Positions 43,418 through 52,839 of a stretch of DNA of 64,000 nt are shown here, in pieces. Source of the DNA: Methyloligella sp050110875 (GTDB taxonomy: Bacteria > Pseudomonadota > Alphaproteobacteria > Rhizobiales > Methyloligellaceae); NCBI GenBank assembly GCA_050110875.1, contig CP188828.1, forward strand, positions 868,001-932,000, written 5' to 3'. The translations under genes were made by a program, and so were the position numbers. The first letter of the stretch is position 1, and every line of letters begins with the position of its first letter. The notes under the pieces are model-generated. The model saw only the letters and a program-made list of their open reading frames with translations. It did no database searches and was not told the DNA's origin.

Positions 43418-44788
43418 TCAGCTTTTGACCGGGCCGATCCAGACCTGCTGGGCGTTGACGAAGGCGTGGATGCCGTGGGGGCCGAGCTCGCGTCCGTAGC
43501 CGGAGCGCTTGATACCGCCGGAGGGCAGCCGCGGGTCGGTCTTCACGATGCCGTTCACGGCGACCTGGCCCGCCTCGATGCGCTTGGCCAGGGCTTCGCC
43601 CCGTTCGGCCGTCGACCAAACGCTGGCGGCGAGACCGTATTCCGTGTCGTTGGCGAGCTTCAGCGCGTGCTCCTCATCGTCGGCGCGAATGACCACGGCG
43701 ACGGGACCGAAGGTCTCCTCCTCGAAGGCACACATGCCGGGCTCCACATCGGCCAGCAAGGTGACGGGGTAGAAATATCCCTCGCCTTCGACCGGCTCGC
43801 CGCCGAGGAGGCAACGAGCGCCGGCATCGACGGTGCTCTTCACCTGGCGGGCGAGCTCGTCGAGCAGGTCCTTCCGGGCGATGGGACCGATATCGGTTTC
43901 CTCCTTGGCCGGATCGCCGAGCTTCAGGGCCGCCAGCCGCGCCTTCAGCTTCTCGACCATGGCGTCATAGACCGGCGCCTCGACGATGATGCGCTTGGCG
44001 GCGATGCAGGATTGGCCGGCATTGATGATGCGGGAGAGCTTCAGGATATCGGCCGCCTTGTCGAGATCGGCATCGGCCAGGACGATGCTGGGATCGGAGC
44101 CACCGAGCTCCAGCACCGCCGGCTTGATTTCCGAGGCCGCAATCGAGGCAACGGCCGAACCGCCCCGGGTGGAGCCGGTGAAGGAGACGGCCTGGATGCG
44201 CGGGTCGCGGATCACCTTCTCGACAGCAGGCGTTTCCAGGAACAGGCTGTCGAAGACGCCGGGCGGCGCGTCCACCGCTCTGAAGACGTCGGCGATGGCC
44301 GCCGAGCAGCCGGGCACGTGGGGATCGTGCTTCATCAAACAGGTATTGCCGGCCATCAGCGCGGGCGCGCAAAAGCGGAAGGCGAGCCAGAACGGGGCGT
44401 TCCACGGCAGAATGCCGAGCACGGTGCCGAGCGGCAGATGCTGGACGTAGCTCTTGGTGGCGTCGGAGCCCAGGTTGATCCGGGCGAGATAGGCCTCGGC
44501 GAAATCGGCGTAATGCTCGGCGCACCAGGCCGCCTTCTCCACCTCGCCGCGGGCTTCGCGGATCGGCTTGCCCATCTCTTCGGTCATCAGCGGCGCCAGC
44601 TGGTCGACATGGGCGCGCATATGGGCGGCCACGGCTTTCATCAGGCGCGCACGCTCCCCGAAGGATGTCTCCCGCCAGCTTGCATAGGCTTCGCGGGCAC
44701 GGGCGAGCTTGGCCTCGACATCGGAATCGGAATCGGGAGTCACCTCCCGAACCACCCGGCCGGTGGCCGGATCGATCGCTGTCAGCAT
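43418..44788 (-). CDS. doeC: NAD(P)-dependent semialdehyde dehydrogenase, probable DoeC of ectoine degradation
   Basis: 456 residues of the aldehyde dehydrogenase superfamily: Glu in VLELGGSDPSIVL, catalytic Cys in NAGQSCIAAKRI, and GSTRGGSAVASIA at the cofactor site. The sequence is of the succinate-semialdehyde dehydrogenase type. In ectoine catabolism DoeC oxidises aspartate-semialdehyde to aspartate. The link to doeA/doeD (42 bp upstream, same strand) supports this over a general role. It is convergent with the multihaem gene, the stops being 22 bp apart. Confidence 0.85.
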   Translation of the reverse strand: MLTAIDPATGRVVREVTPDSDSDVEAKLARAREAYASWRETSFGERARLMKAVAAHMRAHVDQLAPLMTEEMGKPIREARGEVEKAAWCAEHYADFAEAYLARINLGSDATKSYVQHLPLGTVLGILPWNAPFWLAFRFCAPALMAGNTCLMKHDPHVPGCSAAIADVFRAVDAPPGVFDSLFLETPAVEKVIRDPRIQAVSFTGSTRGGSAVASIAASEIKPAVLELGGSDPSIVLADADLDKAADILKLSRIINAGQSCIAAKRIIVEAPVYDAMVEKLKARLAALKLGDPAKEETDIGPIARKDLLDELARQVKSTVDAGARCLLGGEPVEGEGYFYPVTLLADVEPGMCAFEEETFGPVAVVIRADDEEHALKLANDTEYGLAASVWSTAERGEALAKRIEAGQVAVNGIVKTDPRLPSGGIKRSGYGRELGPHGIHAFVNAQQVWIGPVKS

Positions 44789-44829
44789 GAAAATCTCCGC
44801 TGGTCCTCGCCTTTGCTCTTGCCCCTGCC

Positions 44830-46059
44830 CTAGCCCGTCGCCATGCCGGTCTCGGGCGGCTCGTCATCGCCGACCGCCCTGAGCTTGGTTTCGGTATCGG
44901 ACTTGGTGACAAACTCGCGGGCCAAGGTGAAGAAGGATTCGCAGCCATCGGCCGTAACATAGATGGTGTCGGAAATGCCGACGGTCTTGTCGCGGTCGAC
45001 GCCCCAGACCCAGGGGATGAGGTGGAAGGTCATGCCCTCCTTCAGGGTCCGGGAATCCCCTTGCATGAGGCTCAGAATGTAGCCCTCGTCCCAGCTCGGA
45101 GGAAAGGCGATGCCGATGGAATAGCCCGATCGGGTGATCAGATCCCCGCCATGGTCGGCGCTGGTGATGATATCGCGCACGATATTGTCCGCGTCGGACA
45201 CGGTGAGGCCGGGGCGGATCGCCTTCTCGACCTCCTTCAAGGCGTCCATCATGCAGCGTTCGGCGCTCTCCATGGACGGCGTCAGATCGCCCAGCACCAC
45301 GGTGCGCATCATGGCGGTGTGGTAGCGGCGGTAGCAGCCGCCGATCTCCATGAAGACATGCTCGCCGGGCTGCACCGTGCGGCCCTCCCAGGTGGCATGG
45401 CCGATCATGGAGCGGGGGCCGGAGGTCACGTAAGGCATCACCGCGGGCGGCTCGCCGCCGGCACGGAACATGGCTTCGGAGATGGCGGCGCCGATTTCGT
45501 TCTCGGTGACACCGGGCGCGCAGGCCTCGATGCCGGCCTTCATGCCGGCCTCGGTGGCGCAGGCCGCCTTCTTCATCACCTCGATCTCGGCGGGACTCTT
45601 CTGGATACGTCCCTCCTCGACGATGCCGAAGCAATCCATGAGCTTGCCGTCCGTGAAGGCGGTGCGCACGCGGTCCTGTTGGTAGGCCGGGAAGAAGTAG
45701 CTATTCCGCTCGTAGCCAACGGTGGAATAGGCGAGACCGTTGTCGCGCAGGCTCTCCACCAGGCTCTGGATGGCGTCGCCGTTATCGGCGTAGGGCCGGG
45801 TCTTGTCGACCCAGGTGCGGGCGAAGACGTTGGACTCCTCCATCTTGCGGGTGACCATGTAGCAATCGCCCACCAGGGGCACGACCAGCGCCTGGAAGAA
45901 GGAATAGCCGGTGGTCTGATAATCCGTGAGATACATGATGTTCTCCGGATCGGTGATAATCACCGCATCGAGCAGACGTTCCTCCATCCGCTCGCGCAAC
46001 GCGCCGAGCCGGCGCTTGTACTCGTCGGCCGAGAAGGTCATGTCGTCGCGTTCTCTCAT
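44830..46059 (-). CDS. doeA: Ectoine hydrolase (M24 family), DoeA/EutD
   Basis: 409 residues: a creatinase-like N-terminal domain and an M24 pita-bread C-terminal domain (GHATWEGRTVQPGEHVFMEI in parts: PGEHVFMEIGGCYRRYHTAM). Several metal ligands of true aminopeptidases are replaced, as in creatinase-type hydrolases. DoeA/EutD opens the ectoine ring to N-acetyl-diaminobutyrate. The start overlaps the doeD stop by 4 bp (ATGA). ATG 46041 is a possible alternative start. Confidence 0.9.
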   Translation of the reverse strand: MRERDDMTFSADEYKRRLGALRERMEERLLDAVIITDPENIMYLTDYQTTGYSFFQALVVPLVGDCYMVTRKMEESNVFARTWVDKTRPYADNGDAIQSLVESLRDNGLAYSTVGYERNSYFFPAYQQDRVRTAFTDGKLMDCFGIVEEGRIQKSPAEIEVMKKAACATEAGMKAGIEACAPGVTENEIGAAISEAMFRAGGEPPAVMPYVTSGPRSMIGHATWEGRTVQPGEHVFMEIGGCYRRYHTAMMRTVVLGDLTPSMESAERCMMDALKEVEKAIRPGLTVSDADNIVRDIITSADHGGDLITRSGYSIGIAFPPSWDEGYILSLMQGDSRTLKEGMTFHLIPWVWGVDRDKTVGISDTIYVTADGCESFFTLAREFVTKSDTETKLRAVGDDEPPETGMATG

Positions 46060-47306
46060 GCCGCCTCCGCAAGAGCTTGGGTTGAGCGTTCGAGGATATC
46101 GATCCCCTCGTCGAGATCGGCATCGGGGATGGTGAGCGGCGGGATCAGCTTGAGCACCCGGCCACTAGAGCCGCAGCCGCCGATCAGCAGACCGCCCTCG
46201 AAGCAGCGCGCGACGGCTTCCTTGGCGAGGGCGCCGTCATGCAGGTCGAGGCCCCAGATCATGCCCTTGCCGCGCGCCTCGAAGCCCTTGGCGCGCGCGG
46301 CGATCTCGTTCAGCCGCGCTTCCATATGGGCGCCCTTGCGCTTCACCTCGTCGGTGAAATCGTCGTTCTCGAAATAGCGAAGCGCTTCGCGGCCGGCGAC
46401 GAAGGAGATGCCCTGGCCGCGGAAGGTGCCGGTATGCTCGCCGGGCGACCAATGCTTGTCGTGCTCCGGCTTCACCATGTTCATGGCGAGCGGCGTGCCG
46501 AAGCCGCCGATCCCCTTGGCGAGGGTAATGATGTCGGGATCGAGCCCCATGCCGTCGAAGCTGAAATAGGAGCCGACGCGGCCGCAGCCCACCTGGATAT
46601 CGTCGACGATGAAGAGCGCGCCGCGGCTCTGGGCGAAGGCCTGGAGCTCCTTCAGCCATTCTTCGCTCGCGACATTCACGCCGCCTTCGGCCTGGATGGT
46701 CTCGACCAACACGGCGGCGGGCGGCTCGTAGCCGGAGGAGCCGTCGGCGTAGAGGGCGGAGATGTCCTGAAGCGACTTGCCGAAGGGGAAGCGCTGCACA
46801 TGCTCCAAGGGCACGCCGGCGGCGTTGCGGAAATAGGAATTGGCGGTGCAGGCGAGCGAGCCCAGGGTCATGCCGTGGAAGCCGTGGCTGAAAGCGATGA
46901 CGCTCGTGCGGCCGGTGACGCGGCGGGCGAGCTTCAGGGCGGCCTCCACGGCGTTGGTGCCGGTGGGGCCGGTGAATTGCAGCTTGTAGTTCATGCCGCG
47001 GGGCTTCTGGATGATGTCGACGAAGGCCTGGATGAAATCGCGCTTCACGGTGGTCGACATATCGAGACTATGGGCCACGCCGTCGGCCTTGATGAAGTCG
47101 ACGATGGCATCCTTCATGCGCTCGTTGTTGTGACCGAAATTCAGAACGCCGGCGCCGCCGAAGAAGTCGATATAGGATTTGCCCGCCTCATCGACCTGGC
47201 GCGCATTGGATGCCGATCGGAAGACCGTCGGGAAGATACGGCAATAGCCACGGACCTCGGATTCCCATTGCTCGAAAACTTCCATGGTCTCTTCCGGCAT
47301 TCTCAT
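46056..47306 (-). CDS. doeD: Diaminobutyrate aminotransferase of ectoine degradation, DoeD
   Basis: 416 residues, class III PLP aminotransferase related to EctB: FTGPTGTNAVEAALKLAR, HGFHGMTLGSLA, FIVDDIQVGCGRVG and the Schiff-base Lys in ITLAKGIGG. In degradation it converts 2,4-diaminobutyrate to aspartate-semialdehyde. EctB of synthesis has the same fold and runs the reverse reaction; absence of ectA and ectC and tight coupling to doeA favour DoeD. It lies 18 bp after doeB2. Confidence 0.88.
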   Translation of the reverse strand: MRMPEETMEVFEQWESEVRGYCRIFPTVFRSASNARQVDEAGKSYIDFFGGAGVLNFGHNNERMKDAIVDFIKADGVAHSLDMSTTVKRDFIQAFVDIIQKPRGMNYKLQFTGPTGTNAVEAALKLARRVTGRTSVIAFSHGFHGMTLGSLACTANSYFRNAAGVPLEHVQRFPFGKSLQDISALYADGSSGYEPPAAVLVETIQAEGGVNVASEEWLKELQAFAQSRGALFIVDDIQVGCGRVGSYFSFDGMGLDPDIITLAKGIGGFGTPLAMNMVKPEHDKHWSPGEHTGTFRGQGISFVAGREALRYFENDDFTDEVKRKGAHMEARLNEIAARAKGFEARGKGMIWGLDLHDGALAKEAVARCFEGGLLIGGCGSSGRVLKLIPPLTIPDADLDEGIDILERSTQALAEAA

Positions 47307-47324
47307 CTCCCTGCTGTTGACGGG

Positions 47325-48572
47325 CTATTCATGAAGCGCGGCGGGCGCGGATTGTTCCTCGTGCCGAACGGCCGGGGCATTGGGCAAGGGCGCCCCGGCC
47401 AGACGCGCAAAACACCGCGCGACGATGGGGATCAGTCTATCGTTGAAATCGTAGAGCGGACTGTGACATGGCGCATCGTGACGGTCGCCGTCATCGGCAC
47501 CGATCAGGGCGAAGGCGCCGGGGACCTGGCCGAGATAGTAGCTGAAATCCTCCGAGGCCATGATGGGGACAGGCAGCGCGGAATCGTGCCAGTCGATGCC
47601 CAGCTCGTCGGCCAGGGCGCCACGCATCTCGGCGGAGGCTGTTTCGTGATTGACGGTCGCCTCGTAGCGGGGCTCGATCTCCACCTCGGCTTTCACGCCA
47701 TAGGCCTTGGCGGTGTCGGCGGCGATCTCCTCGATCAGTCCGTTGATGACGACGCGGTCTTCCGGCTGGGCGATGCGGATGCTGCCGCCGACGACCGCGA
47801 TGTCGGGGATCACCGTGTTGAGGCTCGGCGCCTCGATGGAGGTGACGCTGAGCACGGCGGGATGCTGGGGGCGGATGCGCCGGCTCACCACCTGCTGCAG
47901 GGCCAGGGTGATGGCGGCGGCGGCGAGCACGGGGTCGCGGCAGACTTCCGGCTGGCTGGCATGGCCGCCGACGCCCTTCACGGTGATCTGGAACGTGCCG
48001 TTGCCGGCCATGACCGGGCCTTCGGGACAGACCGCCTTGCCGAAGGGAATAGCCGGCCAGTTGTGCCAGCCGAACACGATGTCGACGCCTTCCAGAGCAC
48101 CGTCGGCGATCATCTCGCGGGCGCCGTGGCCGCCCTCCTCCGCCGGCTGAAACAACAGGCTGACGGGGCCGGGCAGCACGTCTTCATTGCGCTTCAGCCA
48201 GATCGCGGCGGCCATCAAGGTCGCGGTATGGCCATCATGGCCGCAGGCATGCATCACCCCTTCGCGGGTGGAATGCCAATCCTTGCCGCTCTTCTCGAAG
48301 ATCGGCAGCGCGTCGATATCGCCGCGCAGGGCGACGTGGCGGCCGGGCTTGCCTGAGGCGATGGTGGCGACGGTGCCGGTGCCGGCGCAAGCACGCCAGG
48401 CGATGCCGAGCCGATCCAAGGCCGCGCGGATCGTGGCGGCCGTCTCGGTCTCCTGCCAGCTCAGCTCGGGATGGCGATGGAGATGGCGGCGAAACCGGAT
48501 CGCGGCCTCCATGACATCGTCCCAGCCTCGGCCGGTTTCGGCAAAATCGACTGGTTCCAAATCCAAGCTCAT
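47325..48572 (-). CDS. doeB2: M20-family amidohydrolase, probable N-acetyl-diaminobutyrate deacetylase DoeB2
   Basis: 415 residues from ATG 48572 (a TTG lies two codons upstream). M20D motifs: RRHLHRHPELSWQE, LRGDIDALPI, HACGHDGHTATLM, FQPAEEGGHGAREM and a C-terminal SEDFSYYL. Dinuclear metal hydrolase of the hippurate/IAA-amino-acid hydrolase type. First gene of the ectoine block, whose next step (DoeD) uses the deacetylated product, supporting the DoeB2 assignment over a general amidohydrolase. No AsnC/Lrp-type regulator (DoeX) is adjacent. Confidence 0.83.
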   Translation of the reverse strand: MSLDLEPVDFAETGRGWDDVMEAAIRFRRHLHRHPELSWQETETAATIRAALDRLGIAWRACAGTGTVATIASGKPGRHVALRGDIDALPIFEKSGKDWHSTREGVMHACGHDGHTATLMAAAIWLKRNEDVLPGPVSLLFQPAEEGGHGAREMIADGALEGVDIVFGWHNWPAIPFGKAVCPEGPVMAGNGTFQITVKGVGGHASQPEVCRDPVLAAAAITLALQQVVSRRIRPQHPAVLSVTSIEAPSLNTVIPDIAVVGGSIRIAQPEDRVVINGLIEEIAADTAKAYGVKAEVEIEPRYEATVNHETASAEMRGALADELGIDWHDSALPVPIMASEDFSYYLGQVPGAFALIGADDGDRHDAPCHSPLYDFNDRLIPIVARCFARLAGAPLPNAPAVRHEEQSAPAALHE

Positions 48573-48648
48573 AAACAAGACTTACGAGACCCTCGCCTGC
48601 AGCACAAGCAACGGGCGAAGTCTTGCTTACGAAGTCGCTGCCTTTCCG

Positions 48649-49947
48649 CTAGGACGCGGCCATCACGGGCCGGAAGAGGCGACCCTGCTCGGTGACGAAG
48701 ACGATCAGCAGCGCGACGAGACCGCAGCCGAGGAAGCCGCAGGTCAGCGGCACGAGGGTGCCGTCGAATTGCTGCCCGACGATGAATCCGATCACCGCTC
48801 CGCCGACGGTCGTGGTGAAGCCGACCACGGCGGAGCCCGTGCCGGCGATATGACCGAGGGGCTCCATGGCCATGGAGTTGAAGTTCGGCCCGATGAGGCC
48901 GAAGCAGAACATCAGCCCCGCCTGAAGCGCGGCGAAGGTCCAGACATTCTCGTGGCCGTGCCATGCCACCACGCCGTGGATGGCGGCGATGGCAATGAAG
49001 CCGATCAGCGCGACATGGGAGACCCGGCGCGTGCCGACCCGCTCGACGATGCGCGAATTCACGAAGGATGCGACGGCCATGCCCCCCGCAGCCAGCGCGA
49101 AGATGATGACGAACAGGTCGGCGGCGTGGAGCGCTTCGGTGAAGACTTGCTGGGCCGAATTGATGAAGCTGAACAGAGCGCCCAGCATCAGCGCCATGGC
49201 GAGGGTATAGCCGAGCGCCGTGCGGCTGGTCAGGACGATCTCCAGCGCATTCCCGACTCCTTTCGGGGAGATGGGAATCCGGTCCGCCGGGTGCAGGGTC
49301 TCCTGAAGCCTGAGCCAGGTCCAGAGCGCCACGACCACTCCGAACAGCGCCAGGGCGAGGAAGATCCACTGCCACGGCGCGATCAAGGCGATGGCCTGCC
49401 CGAAGGACGGGGCGAGAATCGGCGCGGCCAGAAACACGATGAAGGCGAGCGACATGACCCGTGCCATGTGGCGCCCCGAGTAGCAGTCGCGGATGATGGT
49501 GATGGAAAGCACGCGCGTGCCGGCCGCGCCGCAGCCTTGCAGGAAGCGGACGAGGATCATCACCCAAAGCGAGCCGGCGAAGGCGCTGGCGGCGCTGAAG
49601 AGGACATAGATGCCCAGGCCCACCATGAGCACGTTCTTGCGGCCGAAACGATCGGCAAGCGGCCCGTAGATGAGCTGCGCACCGCCGAAGCCGAGCAGAT
49701 AGGCGGTGACGACCCATTGCCGGTCGTTCTCGGTGGCAACATGGAGCGCATGACCGATCTCGCCGAGCACGGGGAGCATGGCGTCGATGGAGAGCGCGTT
49801 GGTCGCCATGAGGGCGGCCATCAACGCGACGAACTCCCTGAAGCCCATGCCGGGCTTGCTGGGTTTCTCCGCCGTGTCGTAGCCGGAAGACGCGGAAGGG
49901 ATAACGGACGGCGCCTGGGTGGCGTCGTCGCCATAGGTTTGTGCCAT
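48649..49947 (-). CDS. Bcr/CflA-type MFS drug efflux transporter
   Basis: 432 residues with 12 predicted membrane helices; motif A is GPLADRFGRKNVLM between helices 2 and 3, and an N-terminal VALMAALMATNALSIDAMLP is typical of the Bcr/CflA subfamily. These proton-coupled transporters export drugs, sulfonamides or cysteine-pathway metabolites. The gene is on the same strand upstream of doeB2 (76 bp), so cotranscription with the ectoine genes is possible. The substrate cannot be told from sequence. Confidence 0.88.
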   Translation of the reverse strand: MAQTYGDDATQAPSVIPSASSGYDTAEKPSKPGMGFREFVALMAALMATNALSIDAMLPVLGEIGHALHVATENDRQWVVTAYLLGFGGAQLIYGPLADRFGRKNVLMVGLGIYVLFSAASAFAGSLWVMILVRFLQGCGAAGTRVLSITIIRDCYSGRHMARVMSLAFIVFLAAPILAPSFGQAIALIAPWQWIFLALALFGVVVALWTWLRLQETLHPADRIPISPKGVGNALEIVLTSRTALGYTLAMALMLGALFSFINSAQQVFTEALHAADLFVIIFALAAGGMAVASFVNSRIVERVGTRRVSHVALIGFIAIAAIHGVVAWHGHENVWTFAALQAGLMFCFGLIGPNFNSMAMEPLGHIAGTGSAVVGFTTTVGGAVIGFIVGQQFDGTLVPLTCGFLGCGLVALLIVFVTEQGRLFRPVMAAS

Positions 49948-50154
49948 GGACTAACTCGCTTGCCATCCTCAGCTTGTGTGCGCCGCCGAAATTCGCAAGA
50001 GGAGGGCTGAGAAATCTGCCCGCCGCGAGCGGCGAGCCGAAGGGGCAATCCCCATCCGCCAACAAAGTGACCGTGTGATGGCTATATGCCTGTCATCGTC
50101 GCTTTTCCAGTCCGCGATGTCTTGGTTCGGCGAGGATTCGGCATAAGGCAGGAT

Positions 50155-52176
50155 TCATTGGCTGGCGTTGCGGGAATTAAAAAGCCTGCCGAAGAAACCG
50201 CGACGCTCCCGAGTGCCGTCGCGCGCCTGCTTCTTTTTCTTGCGAACGGATTTTCGATTCGACGTCGTGACGATTTTGTTCCTGCCGGAATGCCTACCTC
50301 GCGTCACACGCGGCTTGCTGAGGATGTCGGTGACGAGTTCGACCGATTTATCCTTCTCGGCCGGCCTCGCCGGAAAGGCGGCGATCTGCGGCTGCTGACG
50401 TTGAAAATTTTCGTCTTGATCGATGACGTCCCGCATGAAGCTGGCCCAGATCATGGCCGGCAGACTCCCCCCCGTGACGCCGCGCATGGGTGAGAAATCG
50501 TCATTGCCGACCCATACGCCGACCACGAGATTGCCGGCGAAGCCGACAAACCAGGCATCGCGATGATCCTGGCTGGTGCCGGTCTTGCCGTAGGCCGCAA
50601 TGGGGAGGCTTGCGCGACGGCCGGAGCCGCTGGTGACATTGGCGCGCAGGAGCTTATTGAGTGGCTCGCCCTGCTCGAGACGCCATTGGCCAGAGCCATC
50701 CGGAGGAAGGATATGGTCCTCCATCTCTCTGAAACCGGTGATGCCCCAGGGCTTCACCGGGTAAGCGCTTGCCGCGGCGGCCGCGTAGGCGGCGGTCAGC
50801 TCCACGAGGTTTACCTCATAGGCGCCGAGCGCAATGCTCGGCGTCGCTTTGAGCGGCGCGGTGATGCCGAGATCGCGCGCCGCCTCGATCACGGGCTTGC
50901 GCCCCACGGCCTCCGAGATCTGCACGGCGACGGTGTTGATGGAGGACGCGAAGGCGCGCCGCATGGAGACGGAACCGCGGTAGCCGCCACCGAAATTTTC
51001 CGGCTCGTAGTTTCCGATCTCGATGGGCTTGTCGACGAGGATGCTGCTCGGCTCCAGGCCTGCGCGCAGACCAGCGAGATAGACGAAGAGCTTGAACGAT
51101 GAGCCTGGCTGGCGTTGGGCTTGAACGGCGCGGTTGAACTGGCTCTCGTCGTAGTTCCGGCCGCCCACCATGGCGAGGACCCTTCCGTCGGTGCGCATGA
51201 CGACCATGGCGGCCTGACTCGCCTCCTGCCGCTCGCCGTATTTCGAAAGCACCGACTCGACGGCCTGCTCGGCGAGTTCTTGCAGCTTCGGATCGAAAGG
51301 GGTGTGGACCAGCAGCGGAGAATAATCGCGATCTTGGGGCAATCGGACGGTTCCGCCGACCCAGTCGGCGTAGAAGTCGCCAATGGAGGGGGTCGAAGCG
51401 ATCTCCGGTAGAACGGGGGTCAGTCCCTTGCGCTCGTTCGGGTCGAGCTTGCCGTTCTCGACCATGGCGTCCAGCACCAAAGATGCACGTTTCATCGCCA
51501 CCTCGGGATGCTCGCGCAACCAAGACGGCGACTTCAAGAGCGCCACGAGATACGCCGATTGGGGCAACATCAACGTCTGGACCGCCGTATGGAAGTAGTG
51601 CTTGGCGGCGGCGCGGATGCCGAAGCAGTTCTCGCCGAAATAAGCGCTGGAGAGGTAGCGCGCCAAAATCTCCTCTTTGGAGAGGCGCAGCTCGAGCGCC
51701 AGCGCCATCCAGGCTTCCTTTTCTTTCCGCTCGAAGGTGCGCTCGCTGGACAGATAGGCGTTCTTGATTAGCTGCTGGGTCAGGGTGCTGCCGCCTTGCA
51801 CGATACGGCCCGCCTTATGATTGACCTGCACGGCACGGATGAGCCCGATGGGATCGATTCCGGGATGCAGAAAGAAACGCCGGTCCTCCATCGAAGTGAG
51901 AGCATCGACGAGATGCTCGGGAAGCTCCGAAAAGGACGCCGGCTCGGCCACGCAGCCGCCGCGCTTGGCAAACGGCTTGCCATCCTTGTCGATGAGCACC
52001 AGGGTCCGCTGGGTTGGCGGATCGAGCGCTGCAAGTGAGAAATTGTCGAGGAGCGGGGTCAGCGTCAAATATGGAACGCCGATCAGCGCCCCCGTTACGA
52101 GCGTCCCGTTGACCAATGCCGATAGGCAGCCGGCCAGGGGACGCCCCGCGGAGCGTAGTGCTTTCGGGATTTTCAT
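50155..52176 (-). CDS. Class A penicillin-binding protein (PBP1A-like, transglycosylase/transpeptidase)
   Basis: 673 residues: N-terminal membrane helix, GT51 transglycosylase domain (EDRRFFLHPGIDPIGLIRA, GGSTLTQQLIKNAYLS, then RKEKEAW) and a transpeptidase domain with the active-site SxxK (PGSSFKLFVYLAG), SxN (SSINTV) and KTG (YGKTGTSQDHRDAWFVGF) motifs. It builds and crosslinks peptidoglycan. The C-terminus is a strongly basic tail of about 45 residues (SVRKKKKQARDG), which is unusual. The SH3-domain gene lies upstream on the same strand with a 40-bp gap. Confidence 0.94.
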   Translation of the reverse strand: MKIPKALRSAGRPLAGCLSALVNGTLVTGALIGVPYLTLTPLLDNFSLAALDPPTQRTLVLIDKDGKPFAKRGGCVAEPASFSELPEHLVDALTSMEDRRFFLHPGIDPIGLIRAVQVNHKAGRIVQGGSTLTQQLIKNAYLSSERTFERKEKEAWMALALELRLSKEEILARYLSSAYFGENCFGIRAAAKHYFHTAVQTLMLPQSAYLVALLKSPSWLREHPEVAMKRASLVLDAMVENGKLDPNERKGLTPVLPEIASTPSIGDFYADWVGGTVRLPQDRDYSPLLVHTPFDPKLQELAEQAVESVLSKYGERQEASQAAMVVMRTDGRVLAMVGGRNYDESQFNRAVQAQRQPGSSFKLFVYLAGLRAGLEPSSILVDKPIEIGNYEPENFGGGYRGSVSMRRAFASSINTVAVQISEAVGRKPVIEAARDLGITAPLKATPSIALGAYEVNLVELTAAYAAAAASAYPVKPWGITGFREMEDHILPPDGSGQWRLEQGEPLNKLLRANVTSGSGRRASLPIAAYGKTGTSQDHRDAWFVGFAGNLVVGVWVGNDDFSPMRGVTGGSLPAMIWASFMRDVIDQDENFQRQQPQIAAFPARPAEKDKSVELVTDILSKPRVTRGRHSGRNKIVTTSNRKSVRKKKKQARDGTRERRGFFGRLFNSRNASQ

Positions 52177-52216
52177 CTCAGCCCTTCGTCTTCACTCAGC
52201 CCAGCGCTATCGAATG

Positions 52217-52675
52217 CTATCGAATATGTGCGACCTCTGAACCGGCGCTGCGGAAGGACGGTGCCGTACCCTTCACGTATCTCTCGTAGATCCAGCCTGC
52301 GGTGCCGGACCCCGGCTCGATCACCTGGACCCAGTTGCCGTCCCGGTCACTCACCTTGAGCCTCGCGCCTTCGTGCTGGACCTTGACGATGCGATCGGCG
52401 GTCGAAGGACCGGATCGCATGTTCACGTCCTCCACCACCTCGACCCAGTGCTTGCTCGATGCACTCTCACTGGCCGAATCCGGCACGGTGCCGAGCAGCA
52501 CCGAGACCGGCCGATCGATCGGAGGATCCTCGGCGAGAGCCGCAAGATTCGCTTCGCCAGCTCCGGCGGAATGCATGAAGGTCTGCCCTGCGAGGATAAA
52601 ACCTATGGTGGCAATGACGATGACGGTAAAGAAAGCGATACTGATCTTTGCGAAGTATTGAGAGAGTGCAGTCAT
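52217..52675 (-). CDS. Membrane-anchored SH3b-domain protein
   Basis: 152 residues with an N-terminal membrane helix (AFFTVIVIATIGFILAG) and a C-terminal bacterial SH3 domain (residues about 80-135: VNMRSGPSTADRIVKVQ, GNWVQVIE, GWIYERYV). SH3b domains often bind the cell wall. Its location 40 bp before the penicillin-binding protein gene suggests a shared operon and a cell-wall role. Confidence 0.85.
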   Translation of the reverse strand: MTALSQYFAKISIAFFTVIVIATIGFILAGQTFMHSAGAGEANLAALAEDPPIDRPVSVLLGTVPDSASESASSKHWVEVVEDVNMRSGPSTADRIVKVQHEGARLKVSDRDGNWVQVIEPGSGTAGWIYERYVKGTAPSFRSAGSEVAHIR

Positions 52676-52839
52676 GGGACCCTAACCCTTTGTAAACAAA
52701 GCAATCTGCGAGCGAGCTTTGCCCATTCCCGACACTGGATAAAGCCGCACGAAGCGTTTGGGTGAGTATTGTGTGAAGAACAACCGGAAATATTTGCGGT
52801 ATTGCGAGAAGCCTGCCGGTCGACCACTGTTCACATGAC

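Noticed and set aside
46056..47306. EctB of ectoine biosynthesis
   Set aside because: No ectA or ectC is nearby, and the gene is translationally coupled to the ectoine hydrolase gene, so the degradative DoeD role is preferred.
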